64,000 nt of DNA from Bacteroidota bacterium (GCA_947468275.1 CANIKO010000005.1:153127-217126), one strand, 5' to 3'. Positions 25,888-35,588 are shown, counted from the first letter of the stretch. The notes: generated by a model from the sequence alone, not told the origin. Numbers and translations: made by a program.

Positions 25888-28542
25888 TTACAAATAAATC
25901 TTTTCAAAGAAAGTTATGTAAGTGCCTTCTTCCATTTCCCGCATCAGGGTTTTTAAATTATCTGTGGAGATAACAAAATACTTAACCGTAGTACCCATAT
26001 CAGGAACAAATTCTTTAAAATTAACAATGAAAGATTTGTAATAATCCATTGCTTCTGATTTGTTGGCAAATAGCTCAACACCCAGCATATCCTTGGTTCC
26101 AAGCAAAAATGATTTGGTTTTTAAACTATTGGAAGCAAAGTATTTAGTATTGAAATTGGATAAGGCAACTTTTATTCGGTCGGATTGGCCCTCTTCGGTT
26201 ACAATTGCAAAATAGTGTGATTGTGCGCCATCGTATTTATAAATAGATTTTGGATCTATCTTGGCTACTTTATTTCTGTTTTCTACTATTTCTAATGTAT
26301 AACCTGCTTGAACTCCTATTTCTGTACCGGGATAATTATCCCTAATTTGTTTCAGCAATTCCATAAATTTTTCTACATTTTCAGTTTTTGCTACAGCTAA
26401 TGCATATAGATAATCAAACTGAGCCTGAATGGCATTGCCGGCATATTTACTATCTACTTCTTGTTTTATTTTTTTTACTAAAGCATAATCCCCTGCATTG
26501 AAAGCATTATACATATTTTCATAAGCATCCAATACGTCTTTCTTTTCATTTTTATTGTTTTTTGATGGGGCTTTAGGTTGGGTTGAATCGTTAGCATTAA
26601 GAACCTGATTGTAGGGCGATTCGGGATATTTGGTTGAAAGCTTATCCTTGTTTAGCTTGCTTAATGCCTTATCGGTAAGTGCATCATAGCATTTTGTTAA
26701 ATAGTAATAAATTTCGGCTTCAAAAACATTGGCGGGATAACGATTATTAGCTTCCTCAAAATGATAAATGGCTTCCTTATATTCCTTAAGCTTTTCATTA
26801 TAAATTTTACCCGCTTCATAATGACTTTCTAATATTTTTTTGTTGGCGAGTTCTTTATCCTTAGCGTTAAATGGTATTCCTGTATAGTATTTTTTTAGAT
26901 CATCAGGTGCATTTTCTCCTGTACTGGTATTCTCTGCTTTTTTATCAGGAGCAGTTTCTTTTGGTTGATCAGGATTTTCAGGTTCTATAGTTAAGTCTTT
27001 TTTGATAGAAGTAATTCGCCAATTATCAGTCAATTTTCGGTTGCCCCATCGTTTCAAAAATTCATTATACTCTTTGCCTAATAAAGATTGATTATCAAAG
27101 ATAAACATGTCAGTACTGCTATAGGTGGTGGTGTTAGTATTAATGATTTGCATATCAGGTGCAGTTTCATTGTCCTTAGCTTTCTTTTCTGCTTTTCTCT
27201 TGGCAGCTTTTTCATTTTCAATAATTTTTCTTATTTCCGCTTCTAGTTTTTCCTTTGGTAATTCTGCAAGGCTTAATAAACTGTCTTGGGTATGAATTGT
27301 TATTAGATGGTCAATCAATGTAGAAAGTATGGATTGCTGCAACTTGATTTTTTCGTATTCAGGATGAGTTTCTTTTATAAATAATGCGGTGCTATCAAAA
27401 AACTTTTCTGCCAATCTGTAATTTTTATTTTCATAATAAATTTTTGCAATTATTAAATATGAGTTGGTTTTAAGGTCCTGATTTTTGGTAGCTTTTTTTG
27501 CTGCTAATTGATAGTTTTTAATGGCCTTACCATAGTTTTTATCGGCGTAATCCAAGTTGCCTAATTCAAAATATAATTGATCGAAATAATCAATATTTTT
27601 ATCATCCTTAAGCATCTTTTTTAGGTTTTTGCGACTTTCTCGTGTATCCGTTTTTCCTGCTAATGCATTTGCTTTTACTAGGCCAATATTTGACTGAAAG
27701 GCAAATTCATAAGGGGCATTCATTTTAGAAACGGTCCTGAAATGGCTTCGGGCCGCTGCATAGTCTTTAGTAATTAGGTAAAGTTGTGCTAGTAAAAAAT
27801 TAATACGGTACTTAAGTATTTTGTCTTTCGTTCCTTTTAATCCAGCCTCAAGGTATTTTTGAGCTTCGGTATAAAGCCCCATTTTAGTATAAATATCTCC
27901 CGCTATATTATTTAAATCATTCTTAAACTTACTTGGAAATTTCTCTTCCCGTTGAAATGTTTTAAATATTGCTTCAGCGTCATTTATCTTGCCGCTTCTA
28001 ACTATGGTCTTTAAAATCCAAATTTTAGCTTCATAATGAATGGGTTGGTCAGCATATTGAGAGTTTACAAACTGAAAATTTTCATCAGCGGAAAACAAAT
28101 CCCCTCTAAAAAAGTGAGCTTTTCCGGCGAGCAGCCAGCAATCATCAACCCACTTACTTTTACTTTTTTTGTTAATAATAAAAGAAGTTTTTTTCATTAC
28201 TTCTTCCATTTTTGGTTTTAGTGTGGTGGCAGTGGCTTCATCTCCATAGGGATAGACCTCTATGGGTTTGCTGAAATCATCTTTGTTCAACAATACCAAA
28301 TCTTGAACGGTCTCGTCCAATATTTTTTGGCCATGATAAAATACGTTGTATCGCGCCACCATATTGGTAAAGTTTCGGCGCAACCATGTGTTTTTCTTCT
28401 GGGCAATAGACCCGAAAGATGAAAATATTATGAGTAATGTAATTAACCGGAGCTTTATCAAATCAGGATTATTTATTAATCTACTTAGTATATAACTTTG
28501 TAACCGCAAAAATATTTCTTTACACCGTAATATTTTTATCAT
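25888..28542 (-). CDS. porW: TPR protein, SprE/PorW-like T9SS component
   Basis: An 884-residue exported protein made mostly of TPR-like helical repeats. The N-terminal signature after the signal sequence (KNTWLRRNFTNMVARYNVFY, then GQKILDE) matches the family called SprE in gliding Flavobacterium and PorW in Porphyromonas, a periplasmic or outer-membrane part of type IX secretion. TPRs are seen at about residues 125-420; a charged linker (KAAKRKAEKKAKDN) and more repeats follow, with a C-terminal domain containing SHYFAIVTEEG. PorW is a lipoprotein elsewhere, but no Cys follows the hydrophobic stretch (IAQKKN) here. The signal also starts late (about residue 30), so the true start may be a TTG downstream of 28542. 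Confidence 0.78.
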   Translation of the reverse strand: MIKILRCKEIFLRLQSYILSRLINNPDLIKLRLITLLIIFSSFGSIAQKKNTWLRRNFTNMVARYNVFYHGQKILDETVQDLVLLNKDDFSKPIEVYPYGDEATATTLKPKMEEVMKKTSFIINKKSKSKWVDDCWLLAGKAHFFRGDLFSADENFQFVNSQYADQPIHYEAKIWILKTIVRSGKINDAEAIFKTFQREEKFPSKFKNDLNNIAGDIYTKMGLYTEAQKYLEAGLKGTKDKILKYRINFLLAQLYLITKDYAAARSHFRTVSKMNAPYEFAFQSNIGLVKANALAGKTDTRESRKNLKKMLKDDKNIDYFDQLYFELGNLDYADKNYGKAIKNYQLAAKKATKNQDLKTNSYLIIAKIYYENKNYRLAEKFFDSTALFIKETHPEYEKIKLQQSILSTLIDHLITIHTQDSLLSLAELPKEKLEAEIRKIIENEKAAKRKAEKKAKDNETAPDMQIINTNTTTYSSTDMFIFDNQSLLGKEYNEFLKRWGNRKLTDNWRITSIKKDLTIEPENPDQPKETAPDKKAENTSTGENAPDDLKKYYTGIPFNAKDKELANKKILESHYEAGKIYNEKLKEYKEAIYHFEEANNRYPANVFEAEIYYYLTKCYDALTDKALSKLNKDKLSTKYPESPYNQVLNANDSTQPKAPSKNNKNEKKDVLDAYENMYNAFNAGDYALVKKIKQEVDSKYAGNAIQAQFDYLYALAVAKTENVEKFMELLKQIRDNYPGTEIGVQAGYTLEIVENRNKVAKIDPKSIYKYDGAQSHYFAIVTEEGQSDRIKVALSNFNTKYFASNSLKTKSFLLGTKDMLGVELFANKSEAMDYYKSFIVNFKEFVPDMGTTVKYFVISTDNLKTLMREMEEGTYITFFEKIYL

Positions 28543-28714
28543 TCCTAAATTGAATTTTTACCTCAATATGAAATGTCATTTAGATTGCACTTTTATTAAA
28601 AACAATAATAATTGGGGGATTCCATGTGACCTTAATTTTATATTTAGACATTAACAACCAATCTCGTATTCGTAAAATACTTCCAATAGAAAAATAAATA
28701 TTAAAAAATATCGT

Positions 28715-29569
28715 ATGAATTTTAAAGACTTTAGAAATTATTTGGCTGTAAAAAGCAGAACCCATTATATTCTTGTTTTACGTAATCGTGAAACCTGGGA
28801 AGATAAGTTTAGTGTTATCCTTACACCACTTAATTTGTTATTAATTTTAAGTAGTATCATAGTCTTATTTACTATGGTAATATTATTGCTTTTAACCCGA
28901 ACTCCATTGCGTGAATACGTTTATGGAAGCAGTTCTGATAATGGTTATAAAGTAGAATATTTAAAATTAAATCATCTTAAGGATTCGTTGGAGCAAAAAG
29001 TTCAAACTATCGACAATGAAAGAAATAATCTACTTAATATTTTAATGGGTCGTGATTCAATCTATAGGAATGCCCCAAAGGCCGACTCAGCTGATATTAG
29101 TAGTAATGTTGATTTAGATAATATTAGTCCTGAAGAACAGGAATTGCGCAAGCAACTAGAAAACGGAGATATAAATGAAATGGATATTGTGGCTTACAAC
29201 GGTAATACTATGTTCACACCATTGCAAGGGTTTATAACCGACACCTTCAACATTAAAAAGAATCATTATGCGTTAGATATCGCCGCACCTGAAAACAGTG
29301 CTATAAAAAGTGTACTCAATGGAACAGTTATTTTAAGCACATGGACTCCCGAAAACGGCAATACTATTATAATTCAACACCCCAATGATTTAATTTCGGT
29401 GTACAAGCACAATTCGGCATTATTAAAAAAGAATGGCAATTATGTAAGCGCTGGTGAGCCAGTAGCATTGGTAGGTAATACAGGTGAGCTTTCCTCGGGT
29501 TATCATCTTCATTTTGAACTATGGCAAAACGGAATACCAGTTAATCCAAAGGATTTTATATTGTTTTAA
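28715..29569 (+). CDS. M23-family metallopeptidase, membrane-anchored
   Basis: A 284-residue cell-wall endopeptidase or its inactive regulator. One membrane span (about residues 42-70) follows a cytosolic N terminus; a short coiled stretch comes next, and a LytM domain at about 165-280. Zn ligands are present: His in KNHYALDIAAP, the Asp of the same motif, and the HLHFEL motif near the C terminus, so it may be active on peptidoglycan cross-links. It is followed 57 bases later by bactofilin, a common pairing in which the bactofilin scaffold places the peptidase. The gene is divergent from the SprE/PorW-like gene. Confidence 0.9.
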   Translation: MNFKDFRNYLAVKSRTHYILVLRNRETWEDKFSVILTPLNLLLILSSIIVLFTMVILLLLTRTPLREYVYGSSSDNGYKVEYLKLNHLKDSLEQKVQTIDNERNNLLNILMGRDSIYRNAPKADSADISSNVDLDNISPEEQELRKQLENGDINEMDIVAYNGNTMFTPLQGFITDTFNIKKNHYALDIAAPENSAIKSVLNGTVILSTWTPENGNTIIIQHPNDLISVYKHNSALLKKNGNYVSAGEPVALVGNTGELSSGYHLHFELWQNGIPVNPKDFILF

Positions 29570-29625
29570 TAATCTTACTTTTAACTTTTAGTTATTAACT
29601 TATAACTTTTATTATATTCGCCGCT

Positions 29626-29985
29626 ATGTTTGGTAAACAAGATAAAGTAGCCACATTTGGCCCGGGATTGGTTCTTAATTTGGTGGGTGACGGAACTGAA
29701 ATAAAAGGGAATATTAATTCTGACGGTGATATACGAATTGACGGACGAGTTATAGGAAATGTAATTACCAAATCTAAAATGGTATTGGGAACTTCGGGTT
29801 CTATTGATGGCGATGTGTCGGCTAATAGTGCTGATATCTCAGGAGCTATAAAAGGAAATTTAACAATTACCGACATACTTTTTTTAAAAGCTTCAGGCCA
29901 TATTGATGGCAATATTTCTACCTCAAAAATGGTGATAGAATCGGGTGGAGAATTTAACGGAAGCTGCCACATGCACGGGCAATAA
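29626..29985 (+). CDS. Bactofilin (polymer-forming cytoskeletal protein)
   Basis: A 119-residue bactofilin that forms membrane-associated filaments without nucleotide. The right-handed beta-helix core is visible as repeated short rungs with regular Gly (GTEIKGNINSDGDIRIDGRV, GTSGSIDGDVSANSADISGA, ASGHIDGNISTSKMVIESGG). Short polar N- and C-terminal ends flank it. It follows the M23 peptidase and precedes the ATP synthase genes. It probably scaffolds the M23 enzyme in local wall remodelling; this is a known kind of partnership rather than something seen directly here. Confidence 0.93.
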   Translation: MFGKQDKVATFGPGLVLNLVGDGTEIKGNINSDGDIRIDGRVIGNVITKSKMVLGTSGSIDGDVSANSADISGAIKGNLTITDILFLKASGHIDGNISTSKMVIESGGEFNGSCHMHGQ

Positions 29986-30050
29986 GCAAATGGCCAAAAA
30001 ATATTCAATAAGCAATGCTCAAATTTCAAAGTCCAATGCAGCTTGCGCCA

Positions 30051-30082
30051 GCCGTCCCCCTTTGAAGGGGGTAGGGGGATGA
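30051..30082. repeat. Intergenic C/G-run hairpin
   Basis: GTCCCCCTTTGAAGGGGGT with an adjoining second G run (AGGGGGAT) makes a strong hairpin with alternative pairings. It lies between bactofilin and atpZ and looks like a dispersed intergenic repeat, but only one copy is in the window. Confidence 0.55.
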
Positions 30083-30099
30083 CCTTAATAGTTAAATAA

Positions 30100-30309
30100 A
30101 TGCAAACTCAAAAACAACCCAACTCCTTCCTAAAATATAGTGGTCTTGCTTTGCAAATGATAGGAACGCTTTTGCTGTTTACTTGGCTGGGCCGCAAAGG
30201 TGATACTTATTTCAAAACAAAAACTCCGTGGTTCATTATTTCGGCTATGTTGCTAGGCTTGGTTGGGATAATGTATAAATTGATTAAGGATTTTTCGAAG
30301 AAGGGGTAA
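30100..30309 (+). CDS. atpZ: AtpZ/AtpI-family small membrane protein
   Basis: A 69-residue protein with two membrane helices (about 18-30 and 43-60). It carries the family pattern SGLALQMIGTLLLFTWLGRKGD, where the basic loop after the first helix and the following TPWF are typical of AtpZ/AtpI proteins that accompany F-type ATP synthase genes and help in c-ring assembly or cation supply. In related genomes it is followed directly by the other small membrane gene and atpB; here 3.3 kb of unrelated genes intervene before 33645. No terminator is seen directly after it. Confidence 0.85.
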   Translation: MQTQKQPNSFLKYSGLALQMIGTLLLFTWLGRKGDTYFKTKTPWFIISAMLLGLVGIMYKLIKDFSKKG

Positions 30310-30318
30310 ATTGCCGGA

Positions 30319-30942
30319 CTAAATCCCAGTATATGCTTCCCAGGCTGAACTGGCAGCGGAATGAAATAGAGCTTTGTCTGCATCATCATTTGAAAAATTC
30401 CCATCTTCTCCGATAGCATCGGCCCAAGCCTCTAGGTAAGCTAAAACATCTTCAAAGGCAACTTTCTTTACCTTGTTAGTTGAAATCATAAAAGAATGCC
30501 AAGGATCAAGAGCATTACTATATGCTCCTTCCCAGTAAAGACCGCTATTCATCCCAATTGCAACAGCACCTAATAAAATTCTTGATTCTCTTGGTGTAAG
30601 TGATGAGCTAAAAATATCATCCTGAATACTACTGTAATATGGCTCAGGTGGATAACTGGGTTCAGTTAAAAGTTGCTCAAGGAAAATAAGTTGTTGCCCA
30701 TTCCACCTAATATTTGTTTTGACAATATTTTTATCTACATACGAAGTGTTCATTGCAAGACCCGCAAGCATTTTACAGTTACTATTAAATGCCGGTATAG
30801 TATTTACAAAATAATCCGACATATAATCCGCAATCATTTGCTGAAACTCATCTTCAGTAGGGTCAGCATTATGAGCAATGCAGTAGTCGAGTACATCATT
30901 ATGAATTCTGCCAAGTTCGGTGTAGGGGTTAATTTGAGCCAT
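30319..30942 (-). CDS. Unknown protein with NPYxxLGxxHN motif
   Basis: A 207-residue protein with no signal peptide. The N-terminal MAQINPYTELGRIHNDVLDY has an NPY...G..HN...L pattern that I associate with a family of uncharacterised Bacteroidota proteins. The rest is acidic and mostly helical, with PRESRILLGAVAIGMNSGLYWEG and a C-terminal FEDVLAYLEAWADAIGEDG. I chose ATG 30942; an ATG 45 bases earlier lies right beside a promoter-like element (30979-30986). The function is unknown. The gene is divergent from a delta-60 protein and lies in the island that splits the ATP synthase genes. Confidence 0.65.
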   Translation of the reverse strand: MAQINPYTELGRIHNDVLDYCIAHNADPTEDEFQQMIADYMSDYFVNTIPAFNSNCKMLAGLAMNTSYVDKNIVKTNIRWNGQQLIFLEQLLTEPSYPPEPYYSSIQDDIFSSSLTPRESRILLGAVAIGMNSGLYWEGAYSNALDPWHSFMISTNKVKKVAFEDVLAYLEAWADAIGEDGNFSNDDADKALFHSAASSAWEAYTGI

Positions 30943-30978
30943 AGTTTTATAATTTTGATAACAAACTTTTTTTTTACG

Positions 30979-30986
30979 CAAAATCA
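30979..30986 (-). promoter_or_regulatory. Near-match -7 element of the NPY-motif gene
   Basis: On the minus strand TGATTTTG differs from TAnnTTTG by one base. It excludes the earlier ATG at 30987 as the start if used. Confidence 0.25.
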
Positions 30987-31031
30987 AAGCATTGTTAATA
31001 ACTTTTTATTATTTAGAATTCAAATTAGAAA

Positions 31032-31059
31032 TTTGTTTTTAGCAATTTGAATAAATTTG
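31032..31059 (+). promoter_or_regulatory. Probable promoter of the second delta-60 gene
   Basis: TTTG at 31032-31035 and TAAATTTG at 31052-31059, spaced by 16 rather than 19 bases. The element overlaps the TTG at 31057, supporting ATG 31090 as the true start. Confidence 0.35.
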
Positions 31060-31089
31060 AATACTATTTTATTTAAAATCAATAACGGC

Positions 31090-32652
31090 ATGAAGAGAAT
31101 TTGGATTATCTTAATAAATTTGGTTATTTTATCCTCTAAAATTTACTCTCAACCCGGATCATTAGATAATACCTTTGGTAATAAAGGGATTTTAATAGAA
31201 TCTGTAGGGAAAGGAAGTGATTACGGAAAAGCAGTTTCCTTAAATAAAGATGGTAAAATAATATTGGCCGGTTATAGTCACAATGGAACAAATTATGACT
31301 TTGTCTTAGCACAATTTAAGGAGAACGGAACCTTTGATAGCAGTTTTGGTATAAATGGATTTACCACTGTTGCTATAGGTTCTGACAATGATTATGCTTA
31401 TACTTTAGCTTTACAACCAGATGGTAAAATTCTAATGGCAGGTGCTTCAAAAAATGTCTCAGATTATGATTTTTCATTAGCAAGATTTAATTTTAATGGA
31501 AGTTTGGATACTAGTTTTAGTAAGGATGGGAAGTTGACATTATCTTTTGGTTCAATGGATGATGTTGCCTACTCAATTGCGGTGCAAGCAGACAATAAAA
31601 TTGTAGCCGCCGGATTAACAAAAACTAGTATCGGGGAGAGTTTTGCCCTTGCAAGATTTCTTTCCAATGGAACAATTGATACAAGTTTTAGTAATGATGG
31701 AAAACTTACTACATCTTTTGGTACGAATTTTATAGATGAAGGAATATCGATGGCTATTCAAAAGGATAATAAAATCTTAGTAGGAGGCAACACAGGCCCT
31801 TCATCTATTTCCTACTTTGGTTTAGTAAGATATTTATCCAATGGAAGTTTAGATACCGCTTTTAGCAACGATGGATTGTTAACTACTGATTTTGGAAATA
31901 AGGCCTATTTACGTGCTATTGCAATTCAATCAGATGACAAAATAGTAGCTTCTGGAACTGTATTTAATGGTGTTACCTACGACTTTGGTTTAGTAAGATA
32001 TAATAAGAATGGTTCAATTGATAATAGTTTTGATAATGATGGCAAAATAATTACTTCAATTAGTGATGGCGAGGGCACAGATGGTGCTTATGCTATTGTA
32101 ATACAAACTGATGGAAGAATAATTTTGGCTGGTGATGCTCAAGTCGGAAATGGTTTTCAAATTGGGATGATTAGGTACAATAAAAATGGGTCTGTTGATA
32201 CAGATTTTGGAACTGATGGTATTGTAAGGACAAATGTTTATGGGAAAAATGATAAGCCTTATAGCATTGCTTTACAATCCGATGGTAAAATTATTTTGGG
32301 AGGCTATACTTATAACGGAACAGATTATGATTTAGTGTTAGCTAGGTATATTGGGGGAGATAATATCGGAATTATAGACTTTTCTGTTTCTAAATATTCG
32401 GTATTAATTTATCCTAATCCTATTTTTCAGAGTTTAACTTTAGAATACACCTTAAAAAGTGAAGAAGAAATCTCGATTCAATTCTTAGATATGCAAGGCA
32501 AACTTGTAAAGACATTCACAAATAAAGAAAAGCAATCCGCCGGTAAATATGAGAAGACTTTTTGTTTTCCTGAGAACGTAGAATGCGGGAATTATATTCT
32601 TAATATTTCTTCACCCAATGGGCAGTTAAGTTTAAAAATAGTAAAGCAATAA
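31090..32652 (+). CDS. Delta-60 repeat protein with T9SS type A sorting domain (paralogue)
   Basis: A 520-residue exported protein. The signal peptide runs from ATG 31090 to about residue 20 (LSSKIYSQ). Seven delta-60 repeats follow, each with an LDxSF-like turn (SLDNTFGNKG, SLDTSFSKDG, SVDTDFGTDG) and DGKI(I/L)(L/M)AG strands. The C terminus is a type A T9SS sorting domain (VLIYPNPIFQSLTLEY, FLDMQGKLVKTF, GNYILNI). Repeat number and order match the protein at 20028-21557, so the two are paralogues from duplication or transfer. Its ligand is unknown. It lies in the island inside the ATP synthase locus, with its own promoter. Confidence 0.9.
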   Translation: MKRIWIILINLVILSSKIYSQPGSLDNTFGNKGILIESVGKGSDYGKAVSLNKDGKIILAGYSHNGTNYDFVLAQFKENGTFDSSFGINGFTTVAIGSDNDYAYTLALQPDGKILMAGASKNVSDYDFSLARFNFNGSLDTSFSKDGKLTLSFGSMDDVAYSIAVQADNKIVAAGLTKTSIGESFALARFLSNGTIDTSFSNDGKLTTSFGTNFIDEGISMAIQKDNKILVGGNTGPSSISYFGLVRYLSNGSLDTAFSNDGLLTTDFGNKAYLRAIAIQSDDKIVASGTVFNGVTYDFGLVRYNKNGSIDNSFDNDGKIITSISDGEGTDGAYAIVIQTDGRIILAGDAQVGNGFQIGMIRYNKNGSVDTDFGTDGIVRTNVYGKNDKPYSIALQSDGKIILGGYTYNGTDYDLVLARYIGGDNIGIIDFSVSKYSVLIYPNPIFQSLTLEYTLKSEEEISIQFLDMQGKLVKTFTNKEKQSAGKYEKTFCFPENVECGNYILNISSPNGQLSLKIVKQ

Positions 32653-32684
32653 ATCATTTCTTTAACAAACAGTTCTCAACACAA

Positions 32685-32715
32685 TTTGCCAATTAGCATC
32701 ATCCTCTTACCTTTG
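32685..32715 (+). promoter_or_regulatory. Promoter TTTG-N19-TACCTTTG upstream of the Bro-N gene
   Basis: TTTG at 32685-32688 and TACCTTTG at 32708-32715, spaced by exactly 19 bases, fit the Bacteroidota housekeeping promoter fully. It is a duplicate of the promoter at 33599-33629. Confidence 0.7.
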
Positions 32716-32742
32716 CCCCTCCAATTCCCTATGTCAAAATTT
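32685..32742 (+). repeat. Direct repeat copy 1: duplicated promoter and gene start
   Basis: 58 bases, 53 identical to 33599-33656. It contains a full promoter and the first four codons (ATG TCA AAA TTT) of the atpI-like gene, after which the frame stops within three codons. Confidence 0.85.
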
Positions 32743-32753
32743 GTATCTTAACT

Positions 32754-33578
32754 ATGAGTAATATAAAATTATTTGAAACCAAAAAGGTACGCAGCCATTG
32801 GGATGGAGAAAAAGAAACATGGTATTTTTCGGTTATTGATGTTATTGAAATATTAACCGATAGTCCTCGACCGAGGAAATATTGGAGTGCCTTAAAAACC
32901 AAGTTGCAAAGTGAAGGGAGTGAACTGTCCCAAAAATTGGGACAGTTGAAAATGGCCGCCGAAGATGGGAAAATGCGGGAAACAGATGTAGCAGATACTG
33001 AAACCCTACTTCGTATTATTCAATCCATTCCTTCGCCCAAAGCTGAACCTTTTAAACAATGGCTGGCAAAAGTAGGCTACGAGCGAATGCAGGAAATAGC
33101 GGACCCAAGCCAAAGTATAGATAGAGCCAGAGAGAACTGGCAAAAATTGGGACGTTCTGAAAAATGGATTCAGCAGCGCATGACTGGGCAGGAAACGAGA
33201 AATAAACTTACAGATTATTGGAAAGAAAGTGGGGTGGAAAAATCGGATGAGTTTGCTTTGCTTACAAATATTATCCATCAGGAATGGACCGGGTTAACGG
33301 TAAAAAAACACAAAGATTTAAAAGGCTTAAAATCGCAAAACCTAAGAGACCACATGAGCGAAGCCGAATTGATTTTCACAGCCTTGGCAGAACTATCCAC
33401 TCGCCAAATAGCCGAAACTGATGAAGCAAAAGGATTGCAAGAAAACGCAAAGGCAAGCAAAAAAGGAGGAAAAATAGCCAAAGATGCCCGATTGAAACTG
33501 GAACAACAAACCGGAAAAAAAGTGGTAACGGGAGAAAATTTTTTACCACCAACAAAAGAAAAAAAGAAATTGAATTAA
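32754..33578 (+). CDS. Bro-N domain protein, DinD-like
   Basis: A 274-residue protein with an N-terminal Bro-N (phage antirepressor-type) domain: HWDGEKETWYFSVIDVIEIL, PRPRKYWSALKTKL, then DTETLLRIIQSIPSPKAEPF and KQWLAKVGYERMQE. The C-terminal part (TNIIHQEWTGLTVKKHKDL, LRDHMSEAELIFTALAELST, and a basic tail with GKIAKDARLKLEQQTGKKV) matches the long form named DinD (DNA-damage-inducible protein D) in enteric bacteria. Its molecular role is not settled; Bro-N domains bind DNA. Such genes spread horizontally as single cassettes. This one lies between two copies of a promoter-containing direct repeat, just before the atpI-like gene of the ATP synthase cluster. Confidence 0.88.
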   Translation: MSNIKLFETKKVRSHWDGEKETWYFSVIDVIEILTDSPRPRKYWSALKTKLQSEGSELSQKLGQLKMAAEDGKMRETDVADTETLLRIIQSIPSPKAEPFKQWLAKVGYERMQEIADPSQSIDRARENWQKLGRSEKWIQQRMTGQETRNKLTDYWKESGVEKSDEFALLTNIIHQEWTGLTVKKHKDLKGLKSQNLRDHMSEAELIFTALAELSTRQIAETDEAKGLQENAKASKKGGKIAKDARLKLEQQTGKKVVTGENFLPPTKEKKKLN

Positions 33579-33598
33579 ACGCTAATTAATTGCAATTG

Positions 33599-33629
33599 TT
33601 TGCCATTTAACCTCATCCCCTTACCTTTG
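33599..33629 (+). promoter_or_regulatory. Promoter TTTG-N19-TACCTTTG of the main ATP synthase operon
   Basis: TTTG at 33599-33602 and TACCTTTG at 33622-33629 with a 19-base spacer. ATG 33645 follows 15 bases later, so the leader is short. It should drive the atpI-like gene and atpBEFHAG. Confidence 0.7.
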
Positions 33630-33656
33630 CCCCTCCAATTACCTATGTCAAAATTT
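33599..33656 (+). repeat. Direct repeat copy 2: native promoter and start of the atpI-like gene
   Basis: The partner of 32685-32742. Here the ATG continues into an intact gene, so this copy is presumably the original and the upstream one the duplicate. Confidence 0.85.
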
Positions 33657-34034
33657 TATACTCAACTTTTATTAATAACCCTTGTTTGCGGAGCTATTCT
33701 CTTTAGTTCTGATCTAACAGGTTTTACCCATATCGGCTTTATCGGCTGGATAGCTTTAGTTTTTTTTGCATTGCTTACTACAGTGCTTACCAATATGTCG
33801 TTAAAGTCGGCAGCCAAAAGCGGCTCGCGGTTTGTTACCGGCGTAATGGGCGGGGTAGGCTTGCGAATGATGTTCTGTGTTTTGTTCGTAGTTGTTTATT
33901 GGGTAACCGCCAAAGAACGGGACACATTTTTCATCATTTATTTTTTTATTTTATATTTATTTTTCACAGTATTTGAAATTCAGTTTTTACTACATAAATT
34001 GCGCACCGATAAAAAGGATGGCCTTGAATCTTAA
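33645..34034 (+). CDS. AtpI-like small membrane protein preceding atpB
   Basis: A 129-residue protein with four membrane helices (about residues 6-22, 27-50, 63-84 and 91-114) and a short charged C terminus. The position directly before atpB and the four-helix layout fit the AtpI/'ATP synthase I' type of accessory protein, although sequence identity with the classical family is low. I chose ATG 33645 because a TTG 45 bases earlier lies within the promoter. It is the first gene after the promoter and is followed 31 bases later by atpB. Confidence 0.7.
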   Translation: MSKFYTQLLLITLVCGAILFSSDLTGFTHIGFIGWIALVFFALLTTVLTNMSLKSAAKSGSRFVTGVMGGVGLRMMFCVLFVVVYWVTAKERDTFFIIYFFILYLFFTVFEIQFLLHKLRTDKKDGLES

Positions 34035-34065
34035 AGTAACTGAAAAACAGAATTTTATATCAAAT

Positions 34066-35512
<1,447 letters not shown>

Positions 35513-35520
35513 TTAAAAAT

Positions 35521-35554
35521 AGCTTTAGTCCCGACACAAGTCGGGATTAAAGCT
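35521..35554 (+). terminator. Strong hairpin between atpE and atpF
   Basis: The arms AGCTTTAGTCCCGAC and GTCGGGATTAAAGCT pair over 15 bases with one G-U pair and an ACAA loop; AAACTTTTTT follows. It could be a partial terminator or an RNA end that protects atpE mRNA. Confidence 0.6.
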
Positions 35555-35588
35555 TAAACTTTTTTAAACAATTTAACATTAAACAAAC

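Noticed and set aside
29595..30029. 144-codon open frame on the minus strand over bactofilin
   Set aside because: It covers bactofilin completely on the other strand; the beta-helix repeat of bactofilin explains the regular pattern.
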